64,000 bases of DNA, taken from contig CAZKKY010000002.1 in assembly GCA_964553715.1 (NCBI GenBank), positions 29,633 to 93,632 on the forward strand, written 5' to 3'. This DNA is from JAGOJE01 sp964553715 (GTDB lineage Bacteria; Pseudomonadota; Alphaproteobacteria; Rickettsiales; Rickettsiaceae). The notes beneath the pieces were generated by a model. That model had not been told where the DNA came from, ran no database searches, and worked only from the letters and a program-made list of their open reading frames with translations. Positions 18,164-27,509 of this stretch are shown piece by piece. Made by a program: the position numbers and the translations under genes. Position 1 is the first letter of the stretch, and every line of letters begins with the position of its first letter.

Positions 18164-19815
18164 GTCCAGTATATAAGAAGTCCTGCTGGAAAGCTACTAA
18201 ACATAAATAAAAACATCAATGGCATAAATTTCATTACCTGAGCTTGCACTTCATCAGCTGGTGGCGGACTCATTCTTTGCTGCAAATACATAGTAATACC
18301 CATCAATAAAGGCCACACCCCTAGCATTAAAAATGATGGTGGAGTAAATGGAAGCAATCCAAAAAGATTGAATATAGTAGTAGGATCTGGAGCTGACAAA
18401 TCTCTAATCCACCCAAAAAATGGCGCATGACGCATCTCTATAGTAACATATAGCACCTTATATAGGGAGAAAAAGACTGGTATTTGTATTAAGAGGGGTA
18501 AACACCCAGCAACAGGATTTACATTCTCCTTTTTATACATAGCCATAATCTCCTGATTTAGCCTAACTTTATCTTCTGCATATAAAGTCTTTAAACGATC
18601 TATTTCAGGCTGCAACTCCTTCATTTTTTTCATAGAACGATAAGATTTGCTCGCCATTCCAAACATAAGCAGCTTAATGAGGACAGTGACGATTAAAATA
18701 CTGACACCAAAATTACCGCAATATTTATAAAAGAAATTCAGAATATTAAACAAAGGTTTCGTGATAATATAGAACATACCGAAATCTATAGCTCTGTCAA
18801 AAAGACGTATGTTATATTCTTGCTCATATTTATCTAACAAATCTACTTTTTTAGCCCCAGTAAAAAGATGATTTGTAATTATTAAGCTAGAACCTGAATC
18901 AATAACTTTTTGATCACCTATAAAATCTATTTGATATTTATCACCTGAATTTTGTAGTGAATGTGAAAAACTAGATTTATAAGTCAAAGACTGATCCGGA
19001 ATAAAAGCAGATAGCCAATATTTATCGCTTATACCAATCCAGTCTATTTGATTAGATACAATCAAAATATTATGTTTTTCCTTTACATCCTCAAATGTTA
19101 TATCTTCTAATTTGCCATTAAATGACCCTATAGGACCTTGATGTAAAATCTGCACAGCTTTTTGCTGATCTGAATAATTTCTATTAATTAAACCATAAGG
19201 ACTAAGAGCAATAGAATTATTACTATTATTAATCACTGATTGTTTTATAGTAAACATATAGTCGTTATCTAAAGAAAGGCTTATAACAAACTTTACATTG
19301 TCTTCATTTATCCATGTAAGATTGACATCCTGCCCTGGACTTAATTCTTCTTTATCTGCACTCCATATTGTATCTGAAGACGGTAGCTTTGCCCCCCCGA
19401 CACCAACCCATCCTACTTCTGCAAAATAAGCTTTATTGCTATTTGATGGCGACAAAAGAATTGCATCTTTGCTACCTGCTGCAGTAGTTTCTTTGTAATC
19501 ATTTAGAGTTATATCGTCGAATCTTGCACCTTTCAGAGATATAGACCCTGTAAGGCGACTACTTATGATTTTTACTCTTTTTGAGCTTGCTATCTCTTCA
19601 TCTCTTTTAATTATACTAGGCACAGATATACTATTATTAGCGCTCGAAGATACTGGCCTAGCCTCATCGGAAGATTTGTTGTTTTGGAAAGAAGTGGTTT
19701 TAGAACTACGAGCGATAGCTGCAAGACGCGGACGCTCATAAAAATATTGCCAACCTACCATAATAAGAATAGATATAGCTATTGCTAATATTAAATTTTT
19801 ACTGTTATCATTCAT
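18106..19815 (-). CDS. yidC: membrane protein insertase YidC
   Basis: Inserts and folds inner-membrane proteins, alone or with SecYEG. It has 569 residues. An N-terminal membrane span (about residues 8-25, LILAIAISILIMVGWQYFY) is followed by a large periplasmic domain to about residue 345, then five spans with the conserved hydrophilic-groove region (NPVAGCLPLLIQIPVFFSLY) and a C-terminal PAGLLIYWTWNN. It is first gene of the leftward yidC-engB-argB-HIT unit. The rnpA/rpmH genes that often lie upstream are not here. Confidence 0.96.
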   Translation of the reverse strand: MNDNSKNLILAIAISILIMVGWQYFYERPRLAAIARSSKTTSFQNNKSSDEARPVSSSANNSISVPSIIKRDEEIASSKRVKIISSRLTGSISLKGARFDDITLNDYKETTAAGSKDAILLSPSNSNKAYFAEVGWVGVGGAKLPSSDTIWSADKEELSPGQDVNLTWINEDNVKFVISLSLDNDYMFTIKQSVINNSNNSIALSPYGLINRNYSDQQKAVQILHQGPIGSFNGKLEDITFEDVKEKHNILIVSNQIDWIGISDKYWLSAFIPDQSLTYKSSFSHSLQNSGDKYQIDFIGDQKVIDSGSSLIITNHLFTGAKKVDLLDKYEQEYNIRLFDRAIDFGMFYIITKPLFNILNFFYKYCGNFGVSILIVTVLIKLLMFGMASKSYRSMKKMKELQPEIDRLKTLYAEDKVRLNQEIMAMYKKENVNPVAGCLPLLIQIPVFFSLYKVLYVTIEMRHAPFFGWIRDLSAPDPTTIFNLFGLLPFTPPSFLMLGVWPLLMGITMYLQQRMSPPPADEVQAQVMKFMPLMFLFMFSSFPAGLLIYWTWNNILSIIQQSYINHQSK

Positions 19816-20008
19816 CTAATCAAACCTAAGTAATTTCTGACCTTAATTATAGACAAGAGTTCTATAAGATTTAACCAATAAGGTCAAGAATATTCATAAC
19901 CTTTTGATTGCTATTTGATCCATAACACTAATCTGCAATATCAACTTTACAGAACTAGATCTCCGATATCATTACTAAATTTTATATTATTTCTATTACT
20001 AATAAGCT

Positions 20009-20461
20009 CTATTTTCTCAAAGCTTTAAAAAAATCTGTTAATATTTTAGATGATTCGTCTTCTTTAATACCAGGATAAATTTCTGGCTTATAATGACAAT
20101 TAGCATTTGTAAAAAACCTAACACCATTTTCTATCCCCCCGGATTTAGAATCACTAGCTCCATAAAACAACCGTTTTATACGAGAGTACGAAATAGCAGC
20201 TGCACACATTGCGCAGGGTTCTAAGGTAACATATATATCGCAAGACAAAAGATATTTTTTACCTAAGAACTTACATGCTTCATTAATGGCTAATATTTCG
20301 GCATGAAATATAGGGTTAGAATAAGATTCAACCAAATTATGACTCCTAGCTATTACCTCCTTAGTCTTATTATCAACAATAATAGCACCAACAGGAACTT
20401 CTCCTATCTTAAATGCTTTATATGCTTCTTCTAAAGCCAGATTCATAAAGTTATTGATCAT
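20009..20461 (-). CDS. tadA: tRNA-specific adenosine deaminase
   Basis: Deaminates A34 to inosine in the tRNA-Arg wobble position. The 150 residues carry the zinc-deaminase motifs HAEILAINEA (zinc His and catalytic Glu) and PCAMCAAAI (two zinc Cys), then RIKRLFYGASDSKSGG typical of TadA. It lies 20 bases after hemH on the same strand. Confidence 0.93.
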   Translation of the reverse strand: MINNFMNLALEEAYKAFKIGEVPVGAIIVDNKTKEVIARSHNLVESYSNPIFHAEILAINEACKFLGKKYLLSCDIYVTLEPCAMCAAAISYSRIKRLFYGASDSKSGGIENGVRFFTNANCHYKPEIYPGIKEDESSKILTDFFKALRK

Positions 20462-20481
20462 ATATAGTACCTATATAGCCC

Positions 20482-21519
20482 CTAAGTCTTATTACACAAA
20501 CATTTAGAAAAATTCTCAGGACATTTTCTATTAAAAACAACGTCAGATGTAATAGATGAATTCTCTTGAGCATTGATTACAAGATTTGCAAGTGATTCTA
20601 TAAATCTATCGTCTATGCTAAGGGTAGGCACTCTTATGTAATTCATATTGTAATCTTGCGCAATTTGAAAATATTCAATATCAAGTTCGACTAAAGTTTC
20701 AACATGCTCAGATACGAATGCAATAGGTACTATTACTAGATCTTTACCATTAATGCAGGCCTCTTTTACTTCTTCTTCTGTATTTGGAGCAAGCCATTCA
20801 AGAGGCCCTACTCTACTTTGGTATGTGATTTTGTAATCAAGATTTTTAATATTAAGTTTTTTTACAATTAATTTTACAGTTTCTTCTATTTGCCACTGGT
20901 AAGGATCACCATTTAAGATTATTTTTTTAGGAAGACCATGAGCAGAAAATAGTAGTCTAATATTGTCTGTTTTGGATAGTTTATTTATAGAATCAGATAT
21001 AAGCGATGCATGAGATGATATAAAATCTGCATCATCAAAATAACAACATATCGTTTTTTGCTTAGCTACCACACCTTCTTTCAGAAATGCTTCTTTTAGA
21101 TCAAGAACTGCAGATCCTGTAGTAGTAGTAGAAAATTGCGGATAAAGAGGCAATATTATAACTTCATCAGGATTATAAATCTTGATTTCTTTTGCGACTT
21201 CAAAAGATCTTGGATGATAGTGACGCATTACAATAAATATTTTAACATTACGTCCTTTTAATTTTTTTTCCAATGCATCTTTTTGCCTTTGGGTCTCTTC
21301 CATAATAGGAGATTTGCCACCAACTAATTTGTATATCTCCATAGCTTTTTTATTGCGCATAATAGATATCAGACTAGCTACTAACCATCTAAAAGGATTG
21401 GGCAAATCTATGATAGATCTATCGTAAAATAAATTAAATAAAAAATTCCTCACAGAGGTAAGGCTATCAGGCCCACCTAGGTTCATAAGCACTACAGCTG
21501 TTTTGGGTGTTTTAGTCAT
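20482..21519 (-). CDS. hemH: ferrochelatase
   Basis: Last step of protoheme synthesis, inserting iron into protoporphyrin IX. The 345 residues include VVLMNLGGPDS at the N terminus, VMRHYHPRS in the core, the catalytic-His segment LLFSAHGLPKK, and SEHVETLVELDIEY. The C-terminal tail CPENFSKCLC is cysteine-rich, as in ferrochelatases that hold a 2Fe-2S cluster; cluster binding is an inference. It follows nadK by 26 bases on the minus strand. Confidence 0.95.
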   Translation of the reverse strand: MTKTPKTAVVLMNLGGPDSLTSVRNFLFNLFYDRSIIDLPNPFRWLVASLISIMRNKKAMEIYKLVGGKSPIMEETQRQKDALEKKLKGRNVKIFIVMRHYHPRSFEVAKEIKIYNPDEVIILPLYPQFSTTTTGSAVLDLKEAFLKEGVVAKQKTICCYFDDADFISSHASLISDSINKLSKTDNIRLLFSAHGLPKKIILNGDPYQWQIEETVKLIVKKLNIKNLDYKITYQSRVGPLEWLAPNTEEEVKEACINGKDLVIVPIAFVSEHVETLVELDIEYFQIAQDYNMNYIRVPTLSIDDRFIESLANLVINAQENSSITSDVVFNRKCPENFSKCLCNKT

Positions 21520-21545
21520 ATCTGTTCTACCTTATATCGTTTAAG

Positions 21546-22319
21546 TTATATTATAAATTGCTCTTTTATCATTCTATCTTCTAACCTATGATTAGGATTA
21601 AATAATATCCTTATGGGAAGAGATCTATTCTCATGAATATTTAGTGATAATATATTAAAAAATTCATGAAAGTCTGATACAGCACTTACAGGGCGTAACT
21701 CTGGATCAATAATCTCAAATGTGATTACACTACTACATGGCAACAAAGCTCCGCGCCACCTTCTAGGACGGAAAGCACACACTGGAGTAAGACACAACAA
21801 TTTAGACTCTAATGGTAAGATAGGTCCACCAGCTGATAAATTATAAGCACTACTACCAGCAGGCGTAGATACCATAGCACCATCAGCAACAAGAGATTCC
21901 ATTCTTTTTACCCCATCAATACTGATAGAAAATTTTGCAGCATGATTAGTGCGTCTAAAAATAGATATCTCATTAATAGCCATAGCGGATTTTTCTTTCC
22001 CATCTAAATCATATGCCTTCATTACTAAAGGATAAATCTCTGTAGCAATAGCATTTTCTATATGTTTTGATAAATTTTGATATATAGGGTCATTCATCAA
22101 AAACCCTACAGAGCCTGTGTTGATTCCATAGAAGGCCTTACCAAGATGAATATATTTATGAATAGCATGTAGCATCTGACCATCACCACCAATTACTAAT
22201 ATCACATCTACATTACTATCTTTACTAAGGTCAGTTATCGCATTATATTCCAGCATTTTTTGGAGTAAATCTGAAGCTTTACTTGAAGTACAAGATACAT
22301 ATCCTATTTTTAACGCCAT
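21546..22319 (-). CDS. nadK: NAD kinase
   Basis: Phosphorylates NAD to NADP. It has 257 residues. The GGDG motif is in VIGGDGQMLHAIHKY and is followed by YGINTGSVGFLMN; STPAGSSAYNLSAGGPI is the second family signature. The start codon has a near-perfect AGGAGGT ribosome site five bases upstream, one of the best in the window. A second AGGAGGT lies 20 bases further up before a five-codon reading frame. Confidence 0.94.
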   Translation of the reverse strand: MALKIGYVSCTSSKASDLLQKMLEYNAITDLSKDSNVDVILVIGGDGQMLHAIHKYIHLGKAFYGINTGSVGFLMNDPIYQNLSKHIENAIATEIYPLVMKAYDLDGKEKSAMAINEISIFRRTNHAAKFSISIDGVKRMESLVADGAMVSTPAGSSAYNLSAGGPILPLESKLLCLTPVCAFRPRRWRGALLPCSSVITFEIIDPELRPVSAVSDFHEFFNILSLNIHENRSLPIRILFNPNHRLEDRMIKEQFII

Positions 22320-22445
22320 AATTACCTCCTGATATTCAAAGCTACCTCCTTAAATTTAAGGATAATACCAATTCTTTTTTTTAGCAAATAGATAAACTAG
22401 AATTTAGAAAGCAACTTACACCCTATCTTGATTCATGCAAAAAAA

Positions 22446-23405
22446 TTAAGAAGATTGTTTAAGTAAATCCTTAATTTTTTCCATATCTTTTGGTATAGGA
22501 CTATAGAAGTTTAAAAGATTATTACTTACTGGATGATTAAATTCTATATAAGATGAATGTAAAGCTTGCCTACCAAATTCTTTTAATGCAGCAGCTTGTT
22601 CTCCTTTATAATGAGAAGATATTTTACGCATATTATTTCCATAAGTCTGATCTCCTACTATTGAATGGCCGATATGGGTCATGTGGACTCTAATTTGATG
22701 AGTCCTACCAGTATCTAGTCTACATTCTACAAAACTAGCATGAGGGAATATTTCAAGTACCTTATAGTTTGTTTTAGATATTTTTCCTCCGCTGCGCACT
22801 ACATTCATACGCATACGGTCATGAGTATGTCTTGCAATATTTGTTACTATAGTACCTTCATGAGGAACTGGAATGCCCCATATTATAGCATTATATACTC
22901 TCTTTAAATTCCTTGTTTCTATTTGCTTGGCAAGAGATTGATGGGATATATCATTTTTTGCCACCACCATAAGTCCCGAAGTGTCTCTATCTAACCTATG
23001 GACTATACCAGGCCTTAATACTCCTCCAATTCCAGATAGACTATTTCCGCAAACTGCAAGAAGTGCGTTTACAAGAGTATCATCATAATGACCAGGGCTT
23101 GGATGAACAGTAAGACCTGCTTGTTTGTTTATTACAAGTAGATGCTCGTCTTCATATATAATATCCAGATCTATATTGGCGGGTTTTATAGTAGTATCTA
23201 CTGGATCTTGCACTGTAATTGTGATATCATCGCCTTGATATATAATTTTAGATGCGTCAGTAGTTGTAATGTTGTTTACCACTACATTACTAGATTTAAT
23301 TAATTGCTGAATTCTAGTACGGGTAAGATTAGATAAAATAGTTAGAGCTTTGTCTAATCGTACTCTTGCTAGATTCTCTGGAATCTTAAAGCTATAGTCA
23401 TGCAT
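22446..23405 (-). CDS. rluD: 23S rRNA pseudouridine synthase, RluD type
   Basis: Makes pseudouridines in the large-subunit rRNA (RluD modifies helix 69). The 319 residues hold an N-terminal S4 RNA-binding domain (RLDKALTILSNLTRTRIQQL), then the catalytic motif HRLDRDTSGLMVVAK with the active Asp, and C-terminal GRTHQIRVHMTHIGHSIVGD. The start codon is divergent from the UDG gene; the two starts are about 40 bases apart. Confidence 0.92.
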   Translation of the reverse strand: MHDYSFKIPENLARVRLDKALTILSNLTRTRIQQLIKSSNVVVNNITTTDASKIIYQGDDITITVQDPVDTTIKPANIDLDIIYEDEHLLVINKQAGLTVHPSPGHYDDTLVNALLAVCGNSLSGIGGVLRPGIVHRLDRDTSGLMVVAKNDISHQSLAKQIETRNLKRVYNAIIWGIPVPHEGTIVTNIARHTHDRMRMNVVRSGGKISKTNYKVLEIFPHASFVECRLDTGRTHQIRVHMTHIGHSIVGDQTYGNNMRKISSHYKGEQAAALKEFGRQALHSSYIEFNHPVSNNLLNFYSPIPKDMEKIKDLLKQSS

Positions 23406-23445
23406 ATTGTATTATTTTAAAATCAAAGTTAAATTAGCACAATTA

Positions 23446-24186
23446 ATGAAATATGAAAAGAATAAAGACTCGAAAATAGAATCACTAGCTGCTCTAAAGT
23501 GGTACGCTGCTATGGATATAGATGATATGACTTCTATTACTCATGATAATGACAGTAACCCTTATAATAGTAAGGATGAACCATCTATTCCTTCGGGTAA
23601 ATCTCTTCCATCTTTAGCAGAGCTAAAAGAAACAGTAATGAATTTTACAGGATGCGATCTTAAAAAAACAGCAACTAATACTGTTTTTTCAGATGGCATA
23701 GAGTCTTCTAAAATAATGGTTATCGGTGAAGCGCCAGGAGCCACAGAAGATGAAAAAGGTATACCCTTTTGTGGTGATAGCGGAAAATTACTAGATAATA
23801 TGTTTTCTTCTATAGGATTATCAAGAAAAACCAATCTTTATATTACCAACATAATTTTTTGGAGACCTCCTGCAAATCGTAGACCTACAAAAGAAGAGGT
23901 TGAAATTTGCTTACCACTAGTAGAGCAGCATATAGCAATAATAAAACCTAAACTTATTATTCTAGTTGGTAGCACAGCTGTTACAAGCTTACTAGGAGAA
24001 GGATTCCAAATTAGTAAAATTCGTCAAGAGTACTATTCCTACAAGAACAAATATCTAGACTCTGAAATAAAAGCTACAGCATTATTCCATCCAGCTTATT
24101 TGATGCGTCAACCAATGCAAAAGAAAACCACATGGCATGATCTACTCAAAATCAAAGAGTTTATCTCTAAAAATGTTATATTATAG
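23446..24186 (+). CDS. uracil-DNA glycosylase, family 4/5 type
   Basis: Removes uracil from DNA. Motifs: MVIGEAPGATEDEKG (water-activating loop region), FCGDSGKLLDNM, the Fe-S type IIFWRPPANRRPTKEEVEIC segment, and FHPAYLMRQP near the C terminus. Cys residues in FTGCDLKKTATN, PFCG and EICLP could serve the 4Fe-4S cluster usual in this family. I chose the ATG at 23446 (MKYEKNKD, 246 residues); the frame extends to a TTG at 23407, which leaves little room for a ribosome site beside the divergent rluD start. Confidence 0.88.
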   Translation: MKYEKNKDSKIESLAALKWYAAMDIDDMTSITHDNDSNPYNSKDEPSIPSGKSLPSLAELKETVMNFTGCDLKKTATNTVFSDGIESSKIMVIGEAPGATEDEKGIPFCGDSGKLLDNMFSSIGLSRKTNLYITNIIFWRPPANRRPTKEEVEICLPLVEQHIAIIKPKLIILVGSTAVTSLLGEGFQISKIRQEYYSYKNKYLDSEIKATALFHPAYLMRQPMQKKTTWHDLLKIKEFISKNVIL

Positions 24187-24195
24187 GATTTTTAT

Positions 24196-24225
24196 TTGAT
24201 TTTTAATTCATTATTAAGCTACTAT
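24196..24225 (+). promoter_or_regulatory. candidate promoter of gltA with an embedded TTAA-N7-TTAA motif
   Basis: TTGATT (24196-24201) is 18 bases from TACTAT (24220-24225), 33 bases before the gltA start. The spacer holds TTAA-N7-TTAA (24203-24217), the shape of a CtrA box. In DNA this AT-rich that motif also arises by chance, so the CtrA reading is weak. Confidence 0.4.
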
Positions 24226-24257
24226 CTGATTCTATTTAATAGAATTAGAGTAAATGG

Positions 24258-25538
24258 ATGACACAGCAAAGTAAATTCGCAGAATTAAAGATAGGCGACA
24301 AATTAATCAAATTACCTATTTACGAGGCAACAATAGGACAAAATGTCATAGATGTCACTAAATTATACCATGATAGTGGATATTTTACATATGACCCTAG
24401 CTTTATGTCTACAGCATCTTGTAAATCCTCTATTACATACATAGATGGAAATCTTGGTATATTAAGGCATCGTGGATATAATATCAAAGATCTTGCTAAT
24501 AATTGCCAGTTTTTAGACGTAGCATATTTACTCCTAAATGGCAATTTGCCTAATAAAGATCAACAAAAATCATTTATTTTAAAAGTCACGCATCACTCGT
24601 TAGTAACAGAACAAATGCGCCATTTATTTGGAGCTTTCCGTCATTCTGCTCACCCTATGGCAATAATGCTTGCAGCGACAGGCTCTTTATCTGCATTATA
24701 CTATGATTCACTAAGTATTGATAGTAAAGAAGATAGATATCTAGCTGCTATAAGGCTTATTGCAAAGATCCCAACAATAGCTGCTATGGCATATAAATAT
24801 TCTATTGGTCAGCCATTTATTTATCCTGATAATTCATTAGGATTTGCTGAAAATTTCTTATATATGATGTTTGCTACCCCTTCTGAAAAATACGTAGTAA
24901 ACCCTGTAGTTAGTAGAGCGTTAGATAAAATTTTCATTTTACATGCAGATCACGAACAAAACGCTTCTACTTCTACTGTAAGGGGCACTGGATCTTCTGA
25001 GGCAAACCCATTTGCTTGCATAAGTGCTGGCATAGCATCTCTTTGGGGGCCTGCACACGGTGGTGCTAATGAGGCTGTAATTAAAATGCTTCATGAAATA
25101 AAAACTATAGATCGTATCGGAGAATTTATAGATAAAGCCAAAGATAAAACCAGTGGATTTAGGTTGATGGGTTTTGGCCACCGTGTTTATAAAAATTATG
25201 ACCCTAGAGCAGAAGTTCTTAGAGAAATATGTAAAGAAGTTTTGCTAGAGCTTGGGCAAAGTGACAATCCAATCCTCCAAATTGCTATGGAATTAGAACG
25301 CATAGCATTAAGTGATCCATATTTTATTGAGAGAAAATTATACCCAAATGTAGATTTTTATTCTGGCATAATATATGAGGCGATGGGTATACCTCCCCAA
25401 ATGTTTACTGTATTATTTGTTGTAGCACGCAGCGTTGGGTGGATGTCTCAATGGCTTGAAATGCATGAGGATCCTGAAATGAAAATCAGTCGTCCTCGTC
25501 AACTATATACAGGGCATATAGAACGTAATATTAAGTAA
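24258..25538 (+). CDS. gltA: citrate synthase (type II)
   Basis: Entry enzyme of the TCA cycle. It has 426 residues, the hexameric-type length. Catalytic residues are recognisable: His in GPAHGGANEAVIKML, His in MGFGHRVYKNYDPRA and Asp in YPNVDFYSGIIYEAMG. It is followed 20 bases later by icd, so the first and third TCA steps are transcribed together. Confidence 0.97.
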   Translation: MTQQSKFAELKIGDKLIKLPIYEATIGQNVIDVTKLYHDSGYFTYDPSFMSTASCKSSITYIDGNLGILRHRGYNIKDLANNCQFLDVAYLLLNGNLPNKDQQKSFILKVTHHSLVTEQMRHLFGAFRHSAHPMAIMLAATGSLSALYYDSLSIDSKEDRYLAAIRLIAKIPTIAAMAYKYSIGQPFIYPDNSLGFAENFLYMMFATPSEKYVVNPVVSRALDKIFILHADHEQNASTSTVRGTGSSEANPFACISAGIASLWGPAHGGANEAVIKMLHEIKTIDRIGEFIDKAKDKTSGFRLMGFGHRVYKNYDPRAEVLREICKEVLLELGQSDNPILQIAMELERIALSDPYFIERKLYPNVDFYSGIIYEAMGIPPQMFTVLFVVARSVGWMSQWLEMHEDPEMKISRPRQLYTGHIERNIK

Positions 25539-25558
25539 ATACAATACAAAGGTACAAA

Positions 25559-27013
25559 ATGAAAAATAATCTCACACCTATTACTGTAGCTTTTGGTGAT
25601 GGTATAGGCCCAGAAATAATGGATGCGACACTAAGAATTCTAAAAGAAGCCGAAGCCGATATTAGAATAGAAACTATAGAAATAGGTGAAAAATTATATC
25701 AGAAACACTATACTTCTGGAATAGCAGGAGATACATGGGAATCTATTGGTAGAACAAGAGTATTACTTAAAGCACCTATTACAACTCCACAAGGAGGGGG
25801 ATATAAAAGCCTTAATGTAACATTACGCAAGGCTCTTGGATTATATGCAAATATTAGGCCTTCTATCTCTTATTTTCCATTCGTAGAAACATCATTTCCT
25901 AATATGGATCTTGTGATAGTAAGGGAAAATGAAGAAGATATTTATGCAGGTATAGAGTATAGACAAACACATAATATGTACTCTTCTTTAAAAATAATAA
26001 GCAGAACAGGAAGTGAAAAAATCATCAGATATGCTTTTGAATACGCGGTCAAAAACAATCGTAAGAAGGTTTCTTGTTTTAGTAAAGATAATATTATGAA
26101 ATTTTCAGATGGCATATTTCACAAAGTATTTGATGAAATTAAAACAGAATATCCGAATATAGAAAGCAATCATTATATAATAGATATAGGGACTGCAAGA
26201 CTTGCAAATAATCCTGAAAACTTTGATGTAATTGTAACGTCAAATCTATATGGAGATATAATTTCTGATGTTGCTTCAGAAATTTCTGGATCTGTTGGCA
26301 TGGCTGGCAGTTCAAATATAGGAAGCGATTATGCGATGTTTGAAGCGGTGCACGGTTCTGCGCCTGATATTGCAGGACAAAATATTGCGAATCCTTCTGG
26401 TCTTATCAATGCAGCTATAATGATGTTAATCCATATTGGTCAAGGATCTACCGCTGCTATCATAGAAAATGCATGGAAGAAAACTATTGAAGACGGCATC
26501 CATACTACAGACATCTATGTAGAAGGTAAGTCTAAAACTAAGGTAGGAACTAAAGAATTCGCAGATAGCATAATTGAAAGATTAGGTAGTAAACCTTCTA
26601 AATTAAAAGAGGCAAATTATAAGGACGTAGTAAGGAATAACAATAGCGATGCACATAATTATAAAATTGACTCTTCTTCTAATAAATCTTTAGTTGGAGT
26701 TGACGTGTTTTTTGACATAAAAGACCTATCAGTTTTTGAAATTGCATCTAAAATTCATAAATTATCTTTAGGACTAGAACTAAAAACCATAGCTTCTAAA
26801 GGCTTAAAGCTTTGGCCATCAGAGCAAGATATCTCTATAGAATCAGATCACTGGTGTTGTCGTTTTATGAATAAGGATTCGGGCGTTATTAAGCATGAAG
26901 ATATTGTAAATTTATTAGAGAACCTTGCAAAAGCTAAAATAGATTTTATCAAAACAGAAAATCTCTATAATTTTGACGACCAAAGAGGATATAGCCTAGC
27001 TCAAGGTGAGTAG
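25559..27013 (+). CDS. icd: isocitrate dehydrogenase, long form
   Basis: Converts isocitrate to 2-oxoglutarate. The 484 residues are longer than the 330-420 residue enzymes. The first about 335 residues form the dehydrogenase (GDGIGPEIMDATL, SLNVTLRKALGLYANIRP, VRENEEDIYAGIEYR, TSNLYGDIISDVASE, FEAVHGSAPDIAGQ). A C-terminal extension of about 140 residues follows, as in the long Thermus-type and rickettsial enzymes. Cofactor preference cannot be fixed from sequence reading alone. An AAAGG site precedes the ATG. Confidence 0.94.
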   Translation: MKNNLTPITVAFGDGIGPEIMDATLRILKEAEADIRIETIEIGEKLYQKHYTSGIAGDTWESIGRTRVLLKAPITTPQGGGYKSLNVTLRKALGLYANIRPSISYFPFVETSFPNMDLVIVRENEEDIYAGIEYRQTHNMYSSLKIISRTGSEKIIRYAFEYAVKNNRKKVSCFSKDNIMKFSDGIFHKVFDEIKTEYPNIESNHYIIDIGTARLANNPENFDVIVTSNLYGDIISDVASEISGSVGMAGSSNIGSDYAMFEAVHGSAPDIAGQNIANPSGLINAAIMMLIHIGQGSTAAIIENAWKKTIEDGIHTTDIYVEGKSKTKVGTKEFADSIIERLGSKPSKLKEANYKDVVRNNNSDAHNYKIDSSSNKSLVGVDVFFDIKDLSVFEIASKIHKLSLGLELKTIASKGLKLWPSEQDISIESDHWCCRFMNKDSGVIKHEDIVNLLENLAKAKIDFIKTENLYNFDDQRGYSLAQGE

Positions 27014-27021
27014 GGTAGACA

Positions 27022-27414
27022 ATGTTATCTAATTTGTACACTTATAGCTTTGATGATGGTCAATTTGGTCAATGCGTCCATCTAACCACAAAATATTATA
27101 AAAAAGCAGAGTATGGGTTAGATTATGTAGAATCTTTAACTTATAACGTGATATCTGGAGTAAGAGAAGGAACTAAATTATACAAAGCTGGTATTAGAAA
27201 TGGACAAAAAATAATTTCTAATGATGATGTTATAGATAAGGAAAGCCCTGGCCTGCCTATAAGGATTACTGTAGAAACAGAACATGGAAATAAAACAATA
27301 GTGCTAGAAAGAGAAGGAGAACTTGTATCTGTGCCAGTATTTGTTTTAGATAAAGAAAAATACAATAAAAATCCTAGCATATGTTTAAAATATCTAGAAT
27401 TAAGTTCTAAGTAG
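27022..27414 (+). CDS. small hypothetical protein with a PDZ-like segment
   Basis: A 130-residue protein eight bases after icd. No signal peptide or membrane span is seen. Residues about 48-65 (GVREGTKLYKAGIRNGQ) resemble the carboxylate-binding loop and helix of PDZ domains, followed by strand-rich sequence, but the match is short. I do not recognise the family. Codon use and spacing fit a real gene co-transcribed with gltA-icd. Confidence 0.7.
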   Translation: MLSNLYTYSFDDGQFGQCVHLTTKYYKKAEYGLDYVESLTYNVISGVREGTKLYKAGIRNGQKIISNDDVIDKESPGLPIRITVETEHGNKTIVLEREGELVSVPVFVLDKEKYNKNPSICLKYLELSSK

Positions 27415-27509
27415 CTATGGATTTATACAATAGGAAAGTAAGTCATTGACATATATCATCAATTTACTTACCCTAATAGCATCTATTTCTACTAGTTAAT
27501 ATTCTATAT

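Noticed and set aside
19816..20008. Possible small RNA between yidC and tadA
   Set aside because: No stable hairpin, promoter or terminator could be made out; it is plain AT-rich spacer.
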